Part shown: positions 33,265 through 42,155 of the stretch, one piece after another
Numbering within the stretch: position 1 is the first letter of the stretch
Layout: every line of letters starts with the position of its first letter
Origin: an uncultured Alphaproteobacteria bacterium
GTDB lineage: Bacteria > Pseudomonadota > Alphaproteobacteria > RF32 > CAG-239
Length of the DNA: 47,959 bases
NCBI GenBank assembly: GCA_934254925.1
Contig: CAKQMD010000012.1
Span: 1 to 47,959, forward strand
Direction: 5' to 3'
The notes under the pieces: model-generated
The model's input: the letters and a program-made list of their open reading frames with translations, nothing else
Databases searched by the model: none
What the model was told of the DNA's origin: nothing
Translations under genes and position numbers: made by a program

Positions 33265-34688
33265 CAAGTCCGTTTGAATTGTTGTCGCTGATTATTGCCG
33301 TTCCTTTCGTCGGCATGCTGTTTGCCCTCAGCGCAAAGGAGGACGAGGCGCATCCCGGCCGCAATGTGTTTAATGTGAGCATGTTTACGATCATAGTCAA
33401 TCTGACCGTCTTGTGGCGGATCTTTATGAAGCTGGATCTTGATAAACCTGGTTTGCAATTGGTCGAAAGGTTCAACTGGCTTGCAAATCCGCAGATTGAC
33501 ATTATTTTTGGGGTGGATCTCTTCAGCCTGATTTTGATCCTGGCTTTGCATTTGGCATATCTGATCGGCCTTGTCGGTTTGCGTCATTATCAAATTCCCC
33601 GCAAGTCACTTCTGGTTTTTGCCTTGCTGTTTTTGAGCATGTTTACGGGCTTCCTGGTTGCGGCAGATATTTTTTCCTTCTATATTTTCTTCGAAGCGAT
33701 GCTGTTGCCCTTGTTTATGATGATCGGCATGTTCGGCGAAGTCAGAAAGCCCGGCGCCATTTATCGCTTTTTTATTTATAACCTGATCGGTGCCGTCATC
33801 TTGTTCAGTGCCGTCATGCTCTTGTATCAATATCAAAACGGCGTCGTGGCCATCAGGGCGCTGAGCAGCGTTCGGTTGGGGCATCACATGGAATATTATA
33901 TCTGGACGTCTTTGTTCTTGGCTTTGCTGTCGCGCCTGCCGATATGGCCGTTTCATTATTGGATTTCTTCCATCAACGCCGGTTTGCGCAACCCGTTGGT
34001 GTTTGTCATTGCCAATATGCTGCCGTTGACCGGGGTTTATGGCTTTATCCGCTTTTTGCCGTCCAGCCTTCCGGACTTTGTCGAATACTATGTAATGATT
34101 TTGGAAATCGTCGCCGTCATTACCATTTTGTTTATCGCCTTAATCAGCTTCATCAACAAAGATTTCCAATATAAGCTTTTCGCTTTTGTCACGGTTTATT
34201 ACCTGATGTATCTTTTGGTGATTTTGCCGGGAACAAGCCCTGTTTTGCATAATGTCGGCTTTTCCTTTTTCAGTTTTGTGCTGATTGTGGCCGGATTGGA
34301 GGTGCTGACTTATCATATTCACCGCCAGCAGGAGCGCTTGGACAGTAGTTCGGAGGGATTGTTGTGCGCCGTGCCGCGTCTGAGTTTTGTTTATTCCTTC
34401 TTTGTTCTGGCGGCGATCGGACTTCCTTTGTCGTCTTTGTTTTTGAACAATTTTGTAATTTTGTCGCGCTTGTTTGGCAATAATCTCCAAATCGGGTTGT
34501 TGGTCGTATTGGCGATTTTGCTGATTGCTTCGGCTTTTCTGCAGGAACTGTTCCGGTTGAAAACCCGCAACGTCAACTGTAGCGGAGATCCTGACGACAT
34601 TTCCAAAGCCAACTTTGCTTTTATGCTGCTGGTGATTTTTATCTTGGTCATGTCGATGGTCAGGCCGTTGTGGTTTATGGGAGTTTGA
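33261..34688 (+). CDS. nuoM: Divergent NuoM-like complex I antiporter subunit
   Basis: Membrane protein of 475 residues, about 14 helices, the best match of the three. FFEAMLLPLF keeps the helix 5 Glu of NuoM. SRLPIWPFHYW aligns with KMPVVPLHGWLP but has Arg for the pumping Lys. NMLPLTGVYGF has Leu where KTAAYG has Lys, and GLPLSSLFLNNF has Asn where GTGNFVGEF has Glu; the central His is also gone. Thus several residues of the proton half-channels are missing. The ATG overlaps the nuoL stop (ATGA), with GAGGG upstream, so the two are translationally coupled. Confidence 0.82.
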   Translation: MTSPFELLSLIIAVPFVGMLFALSAKEDEAHPGRNVFNVSMFTIIVNLTVLWRIFMKLDLDKPGLQLVERFNWLANPQIDIIFGVDLFSLILILALHLAYLIGLVGLRHYQIPRKSLLVFALLFLSMFTGFLVAADIFSFYIFFEAMLLPLFMMIGMFGEVRKPGAIYRFFIYNLIGAVILFSAVMLLYQYQNGVVAIRALSSVRLGHHMEYYIWTSLFLALLSRLPIWPFHYWISSINAGLRNPLVFVIANMLPLTGVYGFIRFLPSSLPDFVEYYVMILEIVAVITILFIALISFINKDFQYKLFAFVTVYYLMYLLVILPGTSPVLHNVGFSFFSFVLIVAGLEVLTYHIHRQQERLDSSSEGLLCAVPRLSFVYSFFVLAAIGLPLSSLFLNNFVILSRLFGNNLQIGLLVVLAILLIASAFLQELFRLKTRNVNCSGDPDDISKANFAFMLLVIFILVMSMVRPLWFMGV

Positions 34689-34691
34689 GAA

Positions 34692-36122
34692 ATGAGTATT
34701 CGTTTTTTGGCATTTTCTCCTGAGATTATTCTGCTTTTGGGCCTGGTGGTCATGCTGCTGACCGCGCGTTTTCGTGCTGTGCAGAATACGCCGAAAACCT
34801 TTTTTACCTTAAGTCGAATTACTCTGCTGGCGGCTTTGCTGGCCGCGGTGGTTTTTTATGACCGCAGCAGCCTGCCGGCATATTTCGTCAACAACAGTTA
34901 TACCGCTTTGTTTAAAGGCTTGGTTTATTTGTTGGGGATGTCTTGGTTCTTTTTGTCTTGCAAATGGTTTTTGAACAAAAATCTGCCCACTTTCCGCTAT
35001 TATGCTTTGGGTCTCACAGCGATTTTATTGTTCAGTTTGCTGATTTCCGCACAAAATTTGCTGATTGTTTGGCTGGTGTTCCTGGGCTCGGCATTGGTCA
35101 ATTTTTTCCTGATCCGCCTCAATCCGGAAGAGGAAGAGCTTGCCGCCGTACAAGCCGGGCGTTACTTTGCTTTCGCCTTTGGAATGGCAGTGCTGATGGC
35201 CGGGGCTCTGGCGGTGTTTTATGTGCATTTTTCGGGATGGAATTATAGCCATTTGTATCATCAGCTCGCCCGGCCGGAAAATTTGACGAACCTCAATCTT
35301 TGGGCCTGCGGTCTGTTTTTGTGCGGTCTGTTGTTTGCTTTGGCCATAGCTCCGTTTCATTTTTGGCTGCCGGATGTCATTCGTACGGCTGTCTTGCCGG
35401 TCAGCGGCTATTTGATGCTGATCCCTGTTGTGGCCTTTGTCGGCTGCTTTGTTAACTTGATGCTGAATGTCTTTTTTCCGGTCGGAGCGGCGCTTTATGA
35501 CTGGCTGAATTTGTTGGCTTTTGTCACCTTGTTCATCGGCGCCGTGGCGGCAAACCAAGAAAGGAACATCCGCGTTTTGTTTGCCTACACGGCCCTGTAT
35601 AATCTGGCGGTCGTGCTGATCGGCATTCTTAATTTTACTGAAGACGGAACGCTCAGCGGCTTTGTCTATATGCTGATCTATACCTTGGCCTATATCGGCA
35701 TTTATACCGTTTTCCTTGGCTGCAAAAGCAACGGCGATTATGTCAGCGCCTTGCGGGATTTGAGCGGAATTTCTCATACCAAACCCGGATTATCCGCCGC
35801 TTTGCTTATTTTCATGGTCTCAATGATCGGCAGTCCGCCGCTGCTGGGCTTTTTGGGCAAGCTTTCGGTTGTCAACAATTTGCTGATAGAAGGGCGCTAT
35901 GTCACGGCGGCCGCGATCCTGCTGGGAGTCATCTCAGTTGCCAACGCTTATTTGCAGGTTGTTCGAACGATTTATTTCGAGCCGTCGGTCAAAAGTTTTG
36001 ACCGCATTGACCGCAGCATTTATCTCAGCTTGTTTGTCAATCTGGTTTTGGTGGTGATTTTGATCTTAAATCCCGGCGGTCTGATCAGAGATTTTGAGAC
36101 TTTGTTGTCAAGTGTTTTTTGA
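34692..36122 (+). CDS. nuoN: Divergent NuoN-like complex I antiporter subunit
   Basis: Membrane protein of 476 residues, about 14 helices. LLFALAIAPFHFWLPDV corresponds to LGFKLSLVPFHLWTPDV but has Ala for the key Lys. The next helix (IPVVAFVG) also lacks Lys, and the helix 5 Glu is absent. GFLGKLSVV keeps the distal Lys. The loop between helices 5 and 6 contains an acidic EEEEL. It starts 3 nt after nuoM and ends 9 nt before birA, keeping the alphaproteobacterial order. Whether it still assembles with other Nuo subunits cannot be seen. Confidence 0.82.
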   Translation: MSIRFLAFSPEIILLLGLVVMLLTARFRAVQNTPKTFFTLSRITLLAALLAAVVFYDRSSLPAYFVNNSYTALFKGLVYLLGMSWFFLSCKWFLNKNLPTFRYYALGLTAILLFSLLISAQNLLIVWLVFLGSALVNFFLIRLNPEEEELAAVQAGRYFAFAFGMAVLMAGALAVFYVHFSGWNYSHLYHQLARPENLTNLNLWACGLFLCGLLFALAIAPFHFWLPDVIRTAVLPVSGYLMLIPVVAFVGCFVNLMLNVFFPVGAALYDWLNLLAFVTLFIGAVAANQERNIRVLFAYTALYNLAVVLIGILNFTEDGTLSGFVYMLIYTLAYIGIYTVFLGCKSNGDYVSALRDLSGISHTKPGLSAALLIFMVSMIGSPPLLGFLGKLSVVNNLLIEGRYVTAAAILLGVISVANAYLQVVRTIYFEPSVKSFDRIDRSIYLSLFVNLVLVVILILNPGGLIRDFETLLSSVF

Positions 36123-36131
36123 GGAAGGAAA

Positions 36132-36887
36132 ATGAAGAACTTATACGGTTGGAAATGGCAGGATTATGAGGAACTCTGCAGCACCAACGACGAGGCTTGC
36201 AAACAAAGCCTGACGGCGGACGGCGGCCCTTTTGTCATTACGGCACGGCGGCAGACGCAGGGTCGGGGGCGGCGCGGTCGTACCTGGAGCAGTCTGGAAG
36301 GAAATTTGTTTATGTCTCTGGCTTTGCCGCTTCCTCCGGAAAAATGGCACGAGGTCGTTTTTGTCGTTTCCTTAAGCCTGTTGCAAACCGTAGCAGCTTT
36401 GGCGCCGGGGCTGAACTTGCGTTTGAAATGGCCTAACGACGTCCTGCTTAACGGCGGAAAACTGTCGGGAATCTTGTTGGAAAAAGGTGAGGCCGGTTAC
36501 CTGATCATAGGCATCGGCGTCAATTTAAGCGCTGCGCCGCAAATTTCGGGCTTGATTTATCCGACGATTTGTCTTAAAGATGTAGGACTGGAAGTTGATC
36601 GTCAAACTTTTTTGGCCGCTTTTTTGCGGCAATTCAATGCCGGGATGGAACTCTGGCGCCGTGAAGGCTTTGCCTCCATCCGCGACAAATGGCTTGAAAA
36701 TGTTAAAGGATTGGATCAACAAATTAATGTAACGACTGAAAAAGAAACAAAAACCGGAATATTCCGCGGCCTCTCCGAAAACGGGATGCTTTTGCTGGAA
36801 CAAGACGGAAATTTAATCAAGATTTGTGCCGGAGATGTCTTTTATTTGTCTCGGCAAAAAGAAAAAACAGAAAGATATCACAATTAA
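36132..36887 (+). CDS. birA: Biotin-[acetyl-CoA-carboxylase] ligase BirA (no DNA-binding domain)
   Basis: Attaches biotin to biotin carboxyl carrier proteins. The 251-residue product has GRGRRGRTW at 44-52 (biotinyl-AMP loop), KWPND at 99-103 followed by GGKLSGILLE, and GIGVNL. The N-terminal helix-turn-helix of repressor-type BirA is missing, so this is a ligase only. The C-terminal SH3-like part (FRGLSENGMLLLEQDG) is present. GAGGAAGG precedes the ATG. Its stop overlaps the start of rnj as TAATG. Confidence 0.95.
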   Translation: MKNLYGWKWQDYEELCSTNDEACKQSLTADGGPFVITARRQTQGRGRRGRTWSSLEGNLFMSLALPLPPEKWHEVVFVVSLSLLQTVAALAPGLNLRLKWPNDVLLNGGKLSGILLEKGEAGYLIIGIGVNLSAAPQISGLIYPTICLKDVGLEVDRQTFLAAFLRQFNAGMELWRREGFASIRDKWLENVKGLDQQINVTTEKETKTGIFRGLSENGMLLLEQDGNLIKICAGDVFYLSRQKEKTERYHN

Positions 36888-38557
36888 TGTTTAATGAGAA
36901 TGGAATTTATTTTATCGCCCTCGGTGGCGCTGAAGAAGTCGGATTTAATTTATATGCATACGTTGTCAACGGCAAGTTTATCGTGGTTGACGCCGGTTAC
37001 GGTTTTTTAAACGACGATTATCCCGGCATTGAGCTCGGTTTGGCGGACGCTTCTTTTCTTGAAAGCTATCGCGAGTCGATTGAGGGCTTGTTTATTACCC
37101 ACTCGCACGAGGATCATTTCGGCGCCATCGCCCATATCTGGCCGAAACTTCAATGTCCGGTCTATGCCACGCCTTTTGCCGCGGCACATATTCACAATCG
37201 TCTGCGCGACTATAAGCTGGATGATTTGGTGACGGTTAATGAGGTCAAAGCCGGAGAAGCTGTCGCTTTAGAAAATTTTTCGGTTGAGTTTATCGACTTA
37301 GTGCACTCCACGCCCGAAACCTCGGCCTTGTTTATCCGCACGCCTTTCGGCAATGTGTTCCATGCCACGGACTGGCGCTTTGACGACGGTGCCATGAGTA
37401 TGCTGCCGACCGGATATCAAGCTTTGGAAAAAGCGGCGGAAGAAGGGGTTAAGCTTTATGTTGGCGATTCAACCAATATGACTCACGTCTATCAAGAACC
37501 TTCGGAAAAGCAAATTCGCGAAAACCTGATGAATTTGGTGCCGACTTTCAAAAACACCTTGGTCGCCACTTGCTTTGCTTCAAACATCATGCGCTTGGAA
37601 AGCCTGATTTTGGCGGCTCATGCTGCGGGCCGCACACCGGTGATTGCCGGATTAAGCCTGATCCAAAACCTCAACATGGCCAAGGACTGCGGCTATTTGC
37701 AGAATTTGCCGCCTTATGTCGAAGCCAAGCAGGCCATGGATATTCCTTTGGATAAAATGCTTTATATCTGCGCCGGATCTCAGGGCAACTATCGCAGCGG
37801 CCTCAGCCGAATTGTCAACGGCGAAAACAAGGACATCAAACTGGGGAAGGGCGATGCCATCATCTTTTCTTCCAAGATCATTCCCGGAAACGAGCAAAAG
37901 ATCGAACGCATGCAAGAAAAACTGCGCGATGCCGGTGTGGACGTCATTACCAATGAAGAATATCTTGTTCACGCTTCCGGACACGCCGGGAAAAACGAAA
38001 TCAAGCGCATGTACGAGATTTTGCGGCCGGAGATCGTTCTTCCGGTTCACGGCGACAAGCGCAACATCCGCGAACAAAAGCGCTTTGCCAAAGACTGCGG
38101 TGTCAAAAACGTGGCAATTGCCCGCAACGGAGACGTGGTCAGAATTTTTGACTCAGGCTGGGAAATCGTCGGCGAAGTCCCGACCGATATCATCGGTGTC
38201 GACCGCAACCAGTTGACCAGCCTCAGTTCGCAGCTGATCAAAAACCGCAAACGCATAGCTTTCAATGCTTCTTTGTTTATCTCGGTGGTTTTTGACGAGC
38301 ATTGGCAGTTGGAATATCTGGATATTTCTTCCATTGACATTATTGAAGAATCGGCCTTTGCCGCGCTGAAAGAGGAAATTGTCCGAGACATGGAAAACAG
38401 CCTGCCGGAAGAAGTGGCGAAACTGAATTATAAAGAAACCGCGATCAAGGAATACGTTGCGGCCAAAATCCGCAAACGTATTTACAAGGTGACGGGAATC
38501 AAACCGGTCGTCTTTATGCATTACTATCAGAAAAAGGCGACGGAACGGGAAGACTAG
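36887..38557 (+). CDS. rnj: Ribonuclease J
   Basis: Metallo-beta-lactamase-fold RNase, 5' exonuclease and endonuclease in mRNA decay. The metal motif THSHEDH is at residues 71-77, with further ligands in DLVHSTPETSA and HATDW. The beta-CASP part has GDSTN, VATCFASNI, ICAGSQGN and VHASGHAG; PVHGD follows. The 556-residue length is normal. The ATG overlaps the birA stop, giving a coupled pair; a longer GTG-start reading inside birA is rejected. RNase J is standard in alphaproteobacteria and follows nuoN-birA there. Confidence 0.95.
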   Translation: MFNENGIYFIALGGAEEVGFNLYAYVVNGKFIVVDAGYGFLNDDYPGIELGLADASFLESYRESIEGLFITHSHEDHFGAIAHIWPKLQCPVYATPFAAAHIHNRLRDYKLDDLVTVNEVKAGEAVALENFSVEFIDLVHSTPETSALFIRTPFGNVFHATDWRFDDGAMSMLPTGYQALEKAAEEGVKLYVGDSTNMTHVYQEPSEKQIRENLMNLVPTFKNTLVATCFASNIMRLESLILAAHAAGRTPVIAGLSLIQNLNMAKDCGYLQNLPPYVEAKQAMDIPLDKMLYICAGSQGNYRSGLSRIVNGENKDIKLGKGDAIIFSSKIIPGNEQKIERMQEKLRDAGVDVITNEEYLVHASGHAGKNEIKRMYEILRPEIVLPVHGDKRNIREQKRFAKDCGVKNVAIARNGDVVRIFDSGWEIVGEVPTDIIGVDRNQLTSLSSQLIKNRKRIAFNASLFISVVFDEHWQLEYLDISSIDIIEESAFAALKEEIVRDMENSLPEEVAKLNYKETAIKEYVAAKIRKRIYKVTGIKPVVFMHYYQKKATERED

Positions 38558-38595
38558 GCGCTTCGCCTCTTTTTCCTGCCGCGGCGGCAGGAAAA
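38556..38595 (+). terminator. Terminator region after rnj
   Basis: A short AGGCG-CTT-CGCCT hairpin with CTTTTT follows the stop, then an 11-bp stem TTTTCCTGCCG with CGGCAGGAAAA and a 3-nt loop. Together they probably end the nuo-birA-rnj transcript. Confidence 0.65.
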
Positions 38596-38690
38596 CTGTG
38601 ATCTATTTTCATCATTTGCTTGTCTTTGGCGGTGGGAATGCTATGATTTCCGCAAGATGAATTTGTAATCAAACAACAGGGAAAGTGAAA

Positions 38691-39695
38691 ATGAAAAAAA
38701 TTGGCGTAGTCGGAGTGCAGGAAGCTGTCGGACGTGAGATTTTGAGCTTTTTGGCGGAGGACGGCATAAAAGCCGCCGATGTTGTGGCACTGGAACCCCG
38801 CGCGGTAATGGGCAGCCAAGTGTCTTACGGCGAAGATGACGAGCTGGATGTTTTGAATCTGGACGATTATGACTTAAGCAAGCTGGAGGTGTTGATTTTT
38901 GCCACTCCGGCGGAAATGGTCAAAAAATATGCGGTCGCCGCGGCCAAAAAGGTCAAAGTGATTGACTGTTCAAACGCGTTTTTTGAGAACGCCGACGTGC
39001 CGTTGCTGGTTGCAGGCGTTAACGACGAACAATTGGAACAGGCCTCCGGAGGGATCATTTCTCTGCCTTCGCCGGAAGTCTCCCAGTTGCTGCAGGTTTT
39101 AAGCCCTTTGCACCGCCGTTGTAAACTGCGCCGCGTGGTCGTCACCTCTTATACCTCAACCTCGGTTTACGGTAAAGATGCCATGGAGGAGTTGTTCAAC
39201 CAGACCCGGCGCATTTTCATGAATGACACTTTGGCCGACGATCAACAGGTTTTTCATAAGCAGATCGCTTTCAACGTTATTCCCCAAGTGGATGAGTTCA
39301 TCGGGGAGGAAACGGCCGCCGAATGGGCGTTTAATGCCGAGATCAAAAAGATTCTCGGGGCTGACGTCAAAGTTCATGCCAATTGCGCTGTCGTCCCGGT
39401 CTTTATCGGTTCGGCCATGTATGTCAATGCCGAGTTTGCAGAAGAAACCGATGTCGACCAGGCGCGAAAACTTCTGGAAAAAACGCCCGGCTTGGTCGTT
39501 TTTGACAAGCATGTCGACGGCGGCTATGTAACCATGACGGATGTTCAGGGCGAAGACAATGTCTATGTCAGCCGCCTGCGTCAGGACATATCGGTTGAAA
39601 ACGGCGTCAGCTTCTGGTGTGTCGCGGATAATCTGCGCGCCGGAGCCGCGCGCAACGCTTTTGCGGTTTTGAAGCAAATTTTAGCCCGCCACTGA
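38691..39695 (+). CDS. Usg-like aspartate-semialdehyde dehydrogenase paralogue, active site lost
   Basis: The 334-residue product has the full aspartate-semialdehyde dehydrogenase layout: a Rossmann start (IGVVGVQEAVGREIL), VIDCSNAFFE, VAGVND, the LRRVVVTSYTSTSVYGK helix and the C-terminal FWCVADNLRAGAARNA. The catalytic NPNCST motif is replaced by LPSPEVSQ at 125-132, with no Cys. The active-site Arg and His (in R-x-P-x-x-x-GH) are replaced, the region reading VVPVFIGSAMY. This matches the enterobacterial Usg protein rather than true Asd. So it should not catalyse the lysine/threonine pathway step; its role is unknown. The ATG at 38691 has GGGAAAG upstream. Confidence 0.82.
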   Translation: MKKIGVVGVQEAVGREILSFLAEDGIKAADVVALEPRAVMGSQVSYGEDDELDVLNLDDYDLSKLEVLIFATPAEMVKKYAVAAAKKVKVIDCSNAFFENADVPLLVAGVNDEQLEQASGGIISLPSPEVSQLLQVLSPLHRRCKLRRVVVTSYTSTSVYGKDAMEELFNQTRRIFMNDTLADDQQVFHKQIAFNVIPQVDEFIGEETAAEWAFNAEIKKILGADVKVHANCAVVPVFIGSAMYVNAEFAEETDVDQARKLLEKTPGLVVFDKHVDGGYVTMTDVQGEDNVYVSRLRQDISVENGVSFWCVADNLRAGAARNAFAVLKQILARH

Positions 39696-39710
39696 TCGGA
39701 AGGAAGTGTT

Positions 39711-42152
39711 ATGCGTTTTTTTTCTCGTTGGATTGTACTGCTTCTTTTACTGTTGTCGACAGCACCGCTGCAAGCCGAAGAATTGTCCGTCAGCACGCAA
39801 TATGACTATCGGACCATCAGCAAAGCCCTGACCAAGATTGAAAAAAGTCTCAAGCAAGGTGCGGTGACGCCGGATAACAGCTATGAATACGTCGCTTATG
39901 CCAACGGTACCCGGGCGCTGATTGACAATGCCAAAAACCGGTTTGAAGACGATTTGAGATTTGCCGACAAAAAACTGGAAGCCTTGGGAGAAGAACCCAA
40001 GGATGGCAGCAAAGAAACCGCAATCATTGCGCAAAAACGCAAAGAGTTTAATGCCGACATCTCGGTTATTAAGGGCCGAATTGCCGAAGCGGACATTTTG
40101 CTGACCCAGCTTGACGAGATTGATCATCTGATTTTTAACCTGCGCAATGACGCCCTTTTGGGAGATTTGCTTGTTCGTCAGGATTCTCTGATTCGTCCGA
40201 GCGTCTTTCTCCGAGAGACGGGATTGTTCGTTGAATTTTTATTTGACATCATTCAGTCGCCCGTCAAATGGTATACCGGTCTGACGGACGAGAAACGCGC
40301 CTATGTCCAGTCGAATTTTGTGCCGGTGAGCCTGATTATTTTCGTTGTCGTCTGGATCAGCATATACATTCGCTTGCTGATCATGCGCAAGCTGGGCTAT
40401 CGGGCGGATGTCGAACGCCCGCGCTATGGCCGAAAAGTCGTGGCTTCCGTGTTCGTGGCCATTGCTTACGGCGTGATTCCGGCAGCGGTGATCGGCGTTT
40501 TCTTGGGCTGGATGATCCAAGCCCGCATTTTGACGGAGGGCTTTTTCGGGCTGGTGGCCGGAAGCTTTCTTTATTATGCTTTTTACGTTGTTTTGGCTCG
40601 GGCCGTTTCCCGGGTGATTTTCACGCCTTATAACGAAAAATGGCGCTTGATCAATATCAGTACGCCCAAAGCCAAAAGGGTGACTTCGGCGCTCTACATA
40701 AGCGTCACTTTAATCGGTCTGATGGCCTTTTTGCGTCATATTGCTCAGGATGGGCAATATGAAGAAGGGCTGCGCGAATATCTGACGTCGATGGATTGTG
40801 CCGTCAAGGCTTTTTGCATTGTTTTTATTATCAAACGCTTTATTTGGGAAAACGAAATGCCCGTTTTTGAAGACTGCGAAGAAAAGCCCGCAGCCTTGAC
40901 CGAAGATGCCGCACAAAATGAAGAAGATGAAAAACTTAGTCCCGAATTTAAGGTGACTTTTATGGTCGCAAGCTTTGCCGTTGGTGTTTTTGCCTTGTCC
41001 TTGTTTGGTTATGCCTCTTTGTCGGAATTCATTTTGAATCGCTTTATCTTGTCGTCGTTGCTGATTTTGGGCGCCGTTATTCTCCGCCGTTCTTTCGGGG
41101 AGCTGCTGCATCGCTTTCTGCTTCTGAAATTCTGGAGCCGGATTTTCAAACTGCGTCGCAAACTGATGCATAAGATCATTTTCTGGACCGGTCTGATTCT
41201 GGATCCTATTTATATCGTGGCGGTGGGTTTTGCCTTGCTGGCGACCTGGGGCGTTTCGACTGATTTGCTGATGGTGATGATCAATAAGCTGTTTACCGGT
41301 TTTACCGTCGGCGGCGTCAGAATCTCTTTGCTGTCGATTATTTTGGGAATTGTCATCTTTTTTGTCGGCATCACCTTGGTCAACGCCATGAAGCGCCGTC
41401 TGTTGAACAATGTTTTGGCCAAAATGGATATTGACGACGGCATTCGTCATTCTTTGGCTTCTGGTTTCGGCTTTTTCGGCTTTCTGGCCGCGGCGCTGCT
41501 GGCCATAGCGGTTATGGGCGGAAACCTGAGAAACATTGCCCTGATTGCCGGCGCCTTGTCTCTCGGTGTTGGTCTCGGCCTGCAAAATGTAGTCAATAAT
41601 TTTGTCTCCGGTATCATCCTGCTGTTTGAACGTCCGATCAAAGTCGGCGACTGGGTGATTATTAACGGTGAGGAGGGAATCGTTCAACAGATCAATATTC
41701 GCTCCACCGAGCTGCTTACTTGGAAAAAAGCTAGCATCATCATTCCGAACGCCACTTTGCTTTCCACCAACATTACCAATTTGACCCATAATGACAATTG
41801 GGGACGTCTGGAAATCGGGGTCGGTGTCGCTTATGGCAGCGACACGCGCAAAGTCGCCGCAATTCTCGTCGATATTGCCGAAAACCAGAAACGAGTGCTG
41901 AAAAAACCCGCGCCTTATGTCGTTTTCAAAAATTTCGGTGACAACAGTTTGGATTTTGAGCTGCGTTGCTACACGGCAGATATCATGAACGGTCTGAGCA
42001 TTTCAAGTGAAATCCGTTATGAAATTGACCGACGCTTTAAGGAAGAAGGCATAGAAATTCCTTTTCCGCAAAGAGTCTTGCATCTGGGAAACGATAAGTT
42101 AAACGAGAGCCTCAGCCATTTAATGGAACTGGCGGCCAAGAATAAGGACTGA
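39711..42152 (+). CDS. Large MscS-family mechanosensitive channel with periplasmic domain
   Basis: The 813-residue product has a signal peptide (cut near LQA-EE), then a periplasmic helical DUF3772-like region to about residue 175. Several membrane helices follow. The MscS core includes a pore helix region near 618-635 (GALSLGVGLGLQNVVNNFVSG) and beta domain LFERPIKVGDWVII. The C-terminal part (FKNFGDNSLDFELRCYTAD) is the usual cytoplasmic cage. Such large MscS/MscK-type channels release solutes under osmotic downshock. A cytoplasmic acidic loop lies near residues 390-410. GGAAGG precedes the ATG. murD follows by 3 nt. Confidence 0.92.
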   Translation: MRFFSRWIVLLLLLLSTAPLQAEELSVSTQYDYRTISKALTKIEKSLKQGAVTPDNSYEYVAYANGTRALIDNAKNRFEDDLRFADKKLEALGEEPKDGSKETAIIAQKRKEFNADISVIKGRIAEADILLTQLDEIDHLIFNLRNDALLGDLLVRQDSLIRPSVFLRETGLFVEFLFDIIQSPVKWYTGLTDEKRAYVQSNFVPVSLIIFVVVWISIYIRLLIMRKLGYRADVERPRYGRKVVASVFVAIAYGVIPAAVIGVFLGWMIQARILTEGFFGLVAGSFLYYAFYVVLARAVSRVIFTPYNEKWRLINISTPKAKRVTSALYISVTLIGLMAFLRHIAQDGQYEEGLREYLTSMDCAVKAFCIVFIIKRFIWENEMPVFEDCEEKPAALTEDAAQNEEDEKLSPEFKVTFMVASFAVGVFALSLFGYASLSEFILNRFILSSLLILGAVILRRSFGELLHRFLLLKFWSRIFKLRRKLMHKIIFWTGLILDPIYIVAVGFALLATWGVSTDLLMVMINKLFTGFTVGGVRISLLSIILGIVIFFVGITLVNAMKRRLLNNVLAKMDIDDGIRHSLASGFGFFGFLAAALLAIAVMGGNLRNIALIAGALSLGVGLGLQNVVNNFVSGIILLFERPIKVGDWVIINGEEGIVQQINIRSTELLTWKKASIIIPNATLLSTNITNLTHNDNWGRLEIGVGVAYGSDTRKVAAILVDIAENQKRVLKKPAPYVVFKNFGDNSLDFELRCYTADIMNGLSISSEIRYEIDRRFKEEGIEIPFPQRVLHLGNDKLNESLSHLMELAAKNKD

Positions 42153-42155
42153 AAA

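Noticed and set aside
38691..39695. Naming this gene asd
   Set aside because: The catalytic Cys motif and the active-site Arg and His are absent, so the enzyme name would mislead.
40710..41789. A 359-codon minus-strand frame rich in Gln, Asn and Lys
   Set aside because: Antisense shadow of the MscS-family gene; no ribosome site or recognisable fold.
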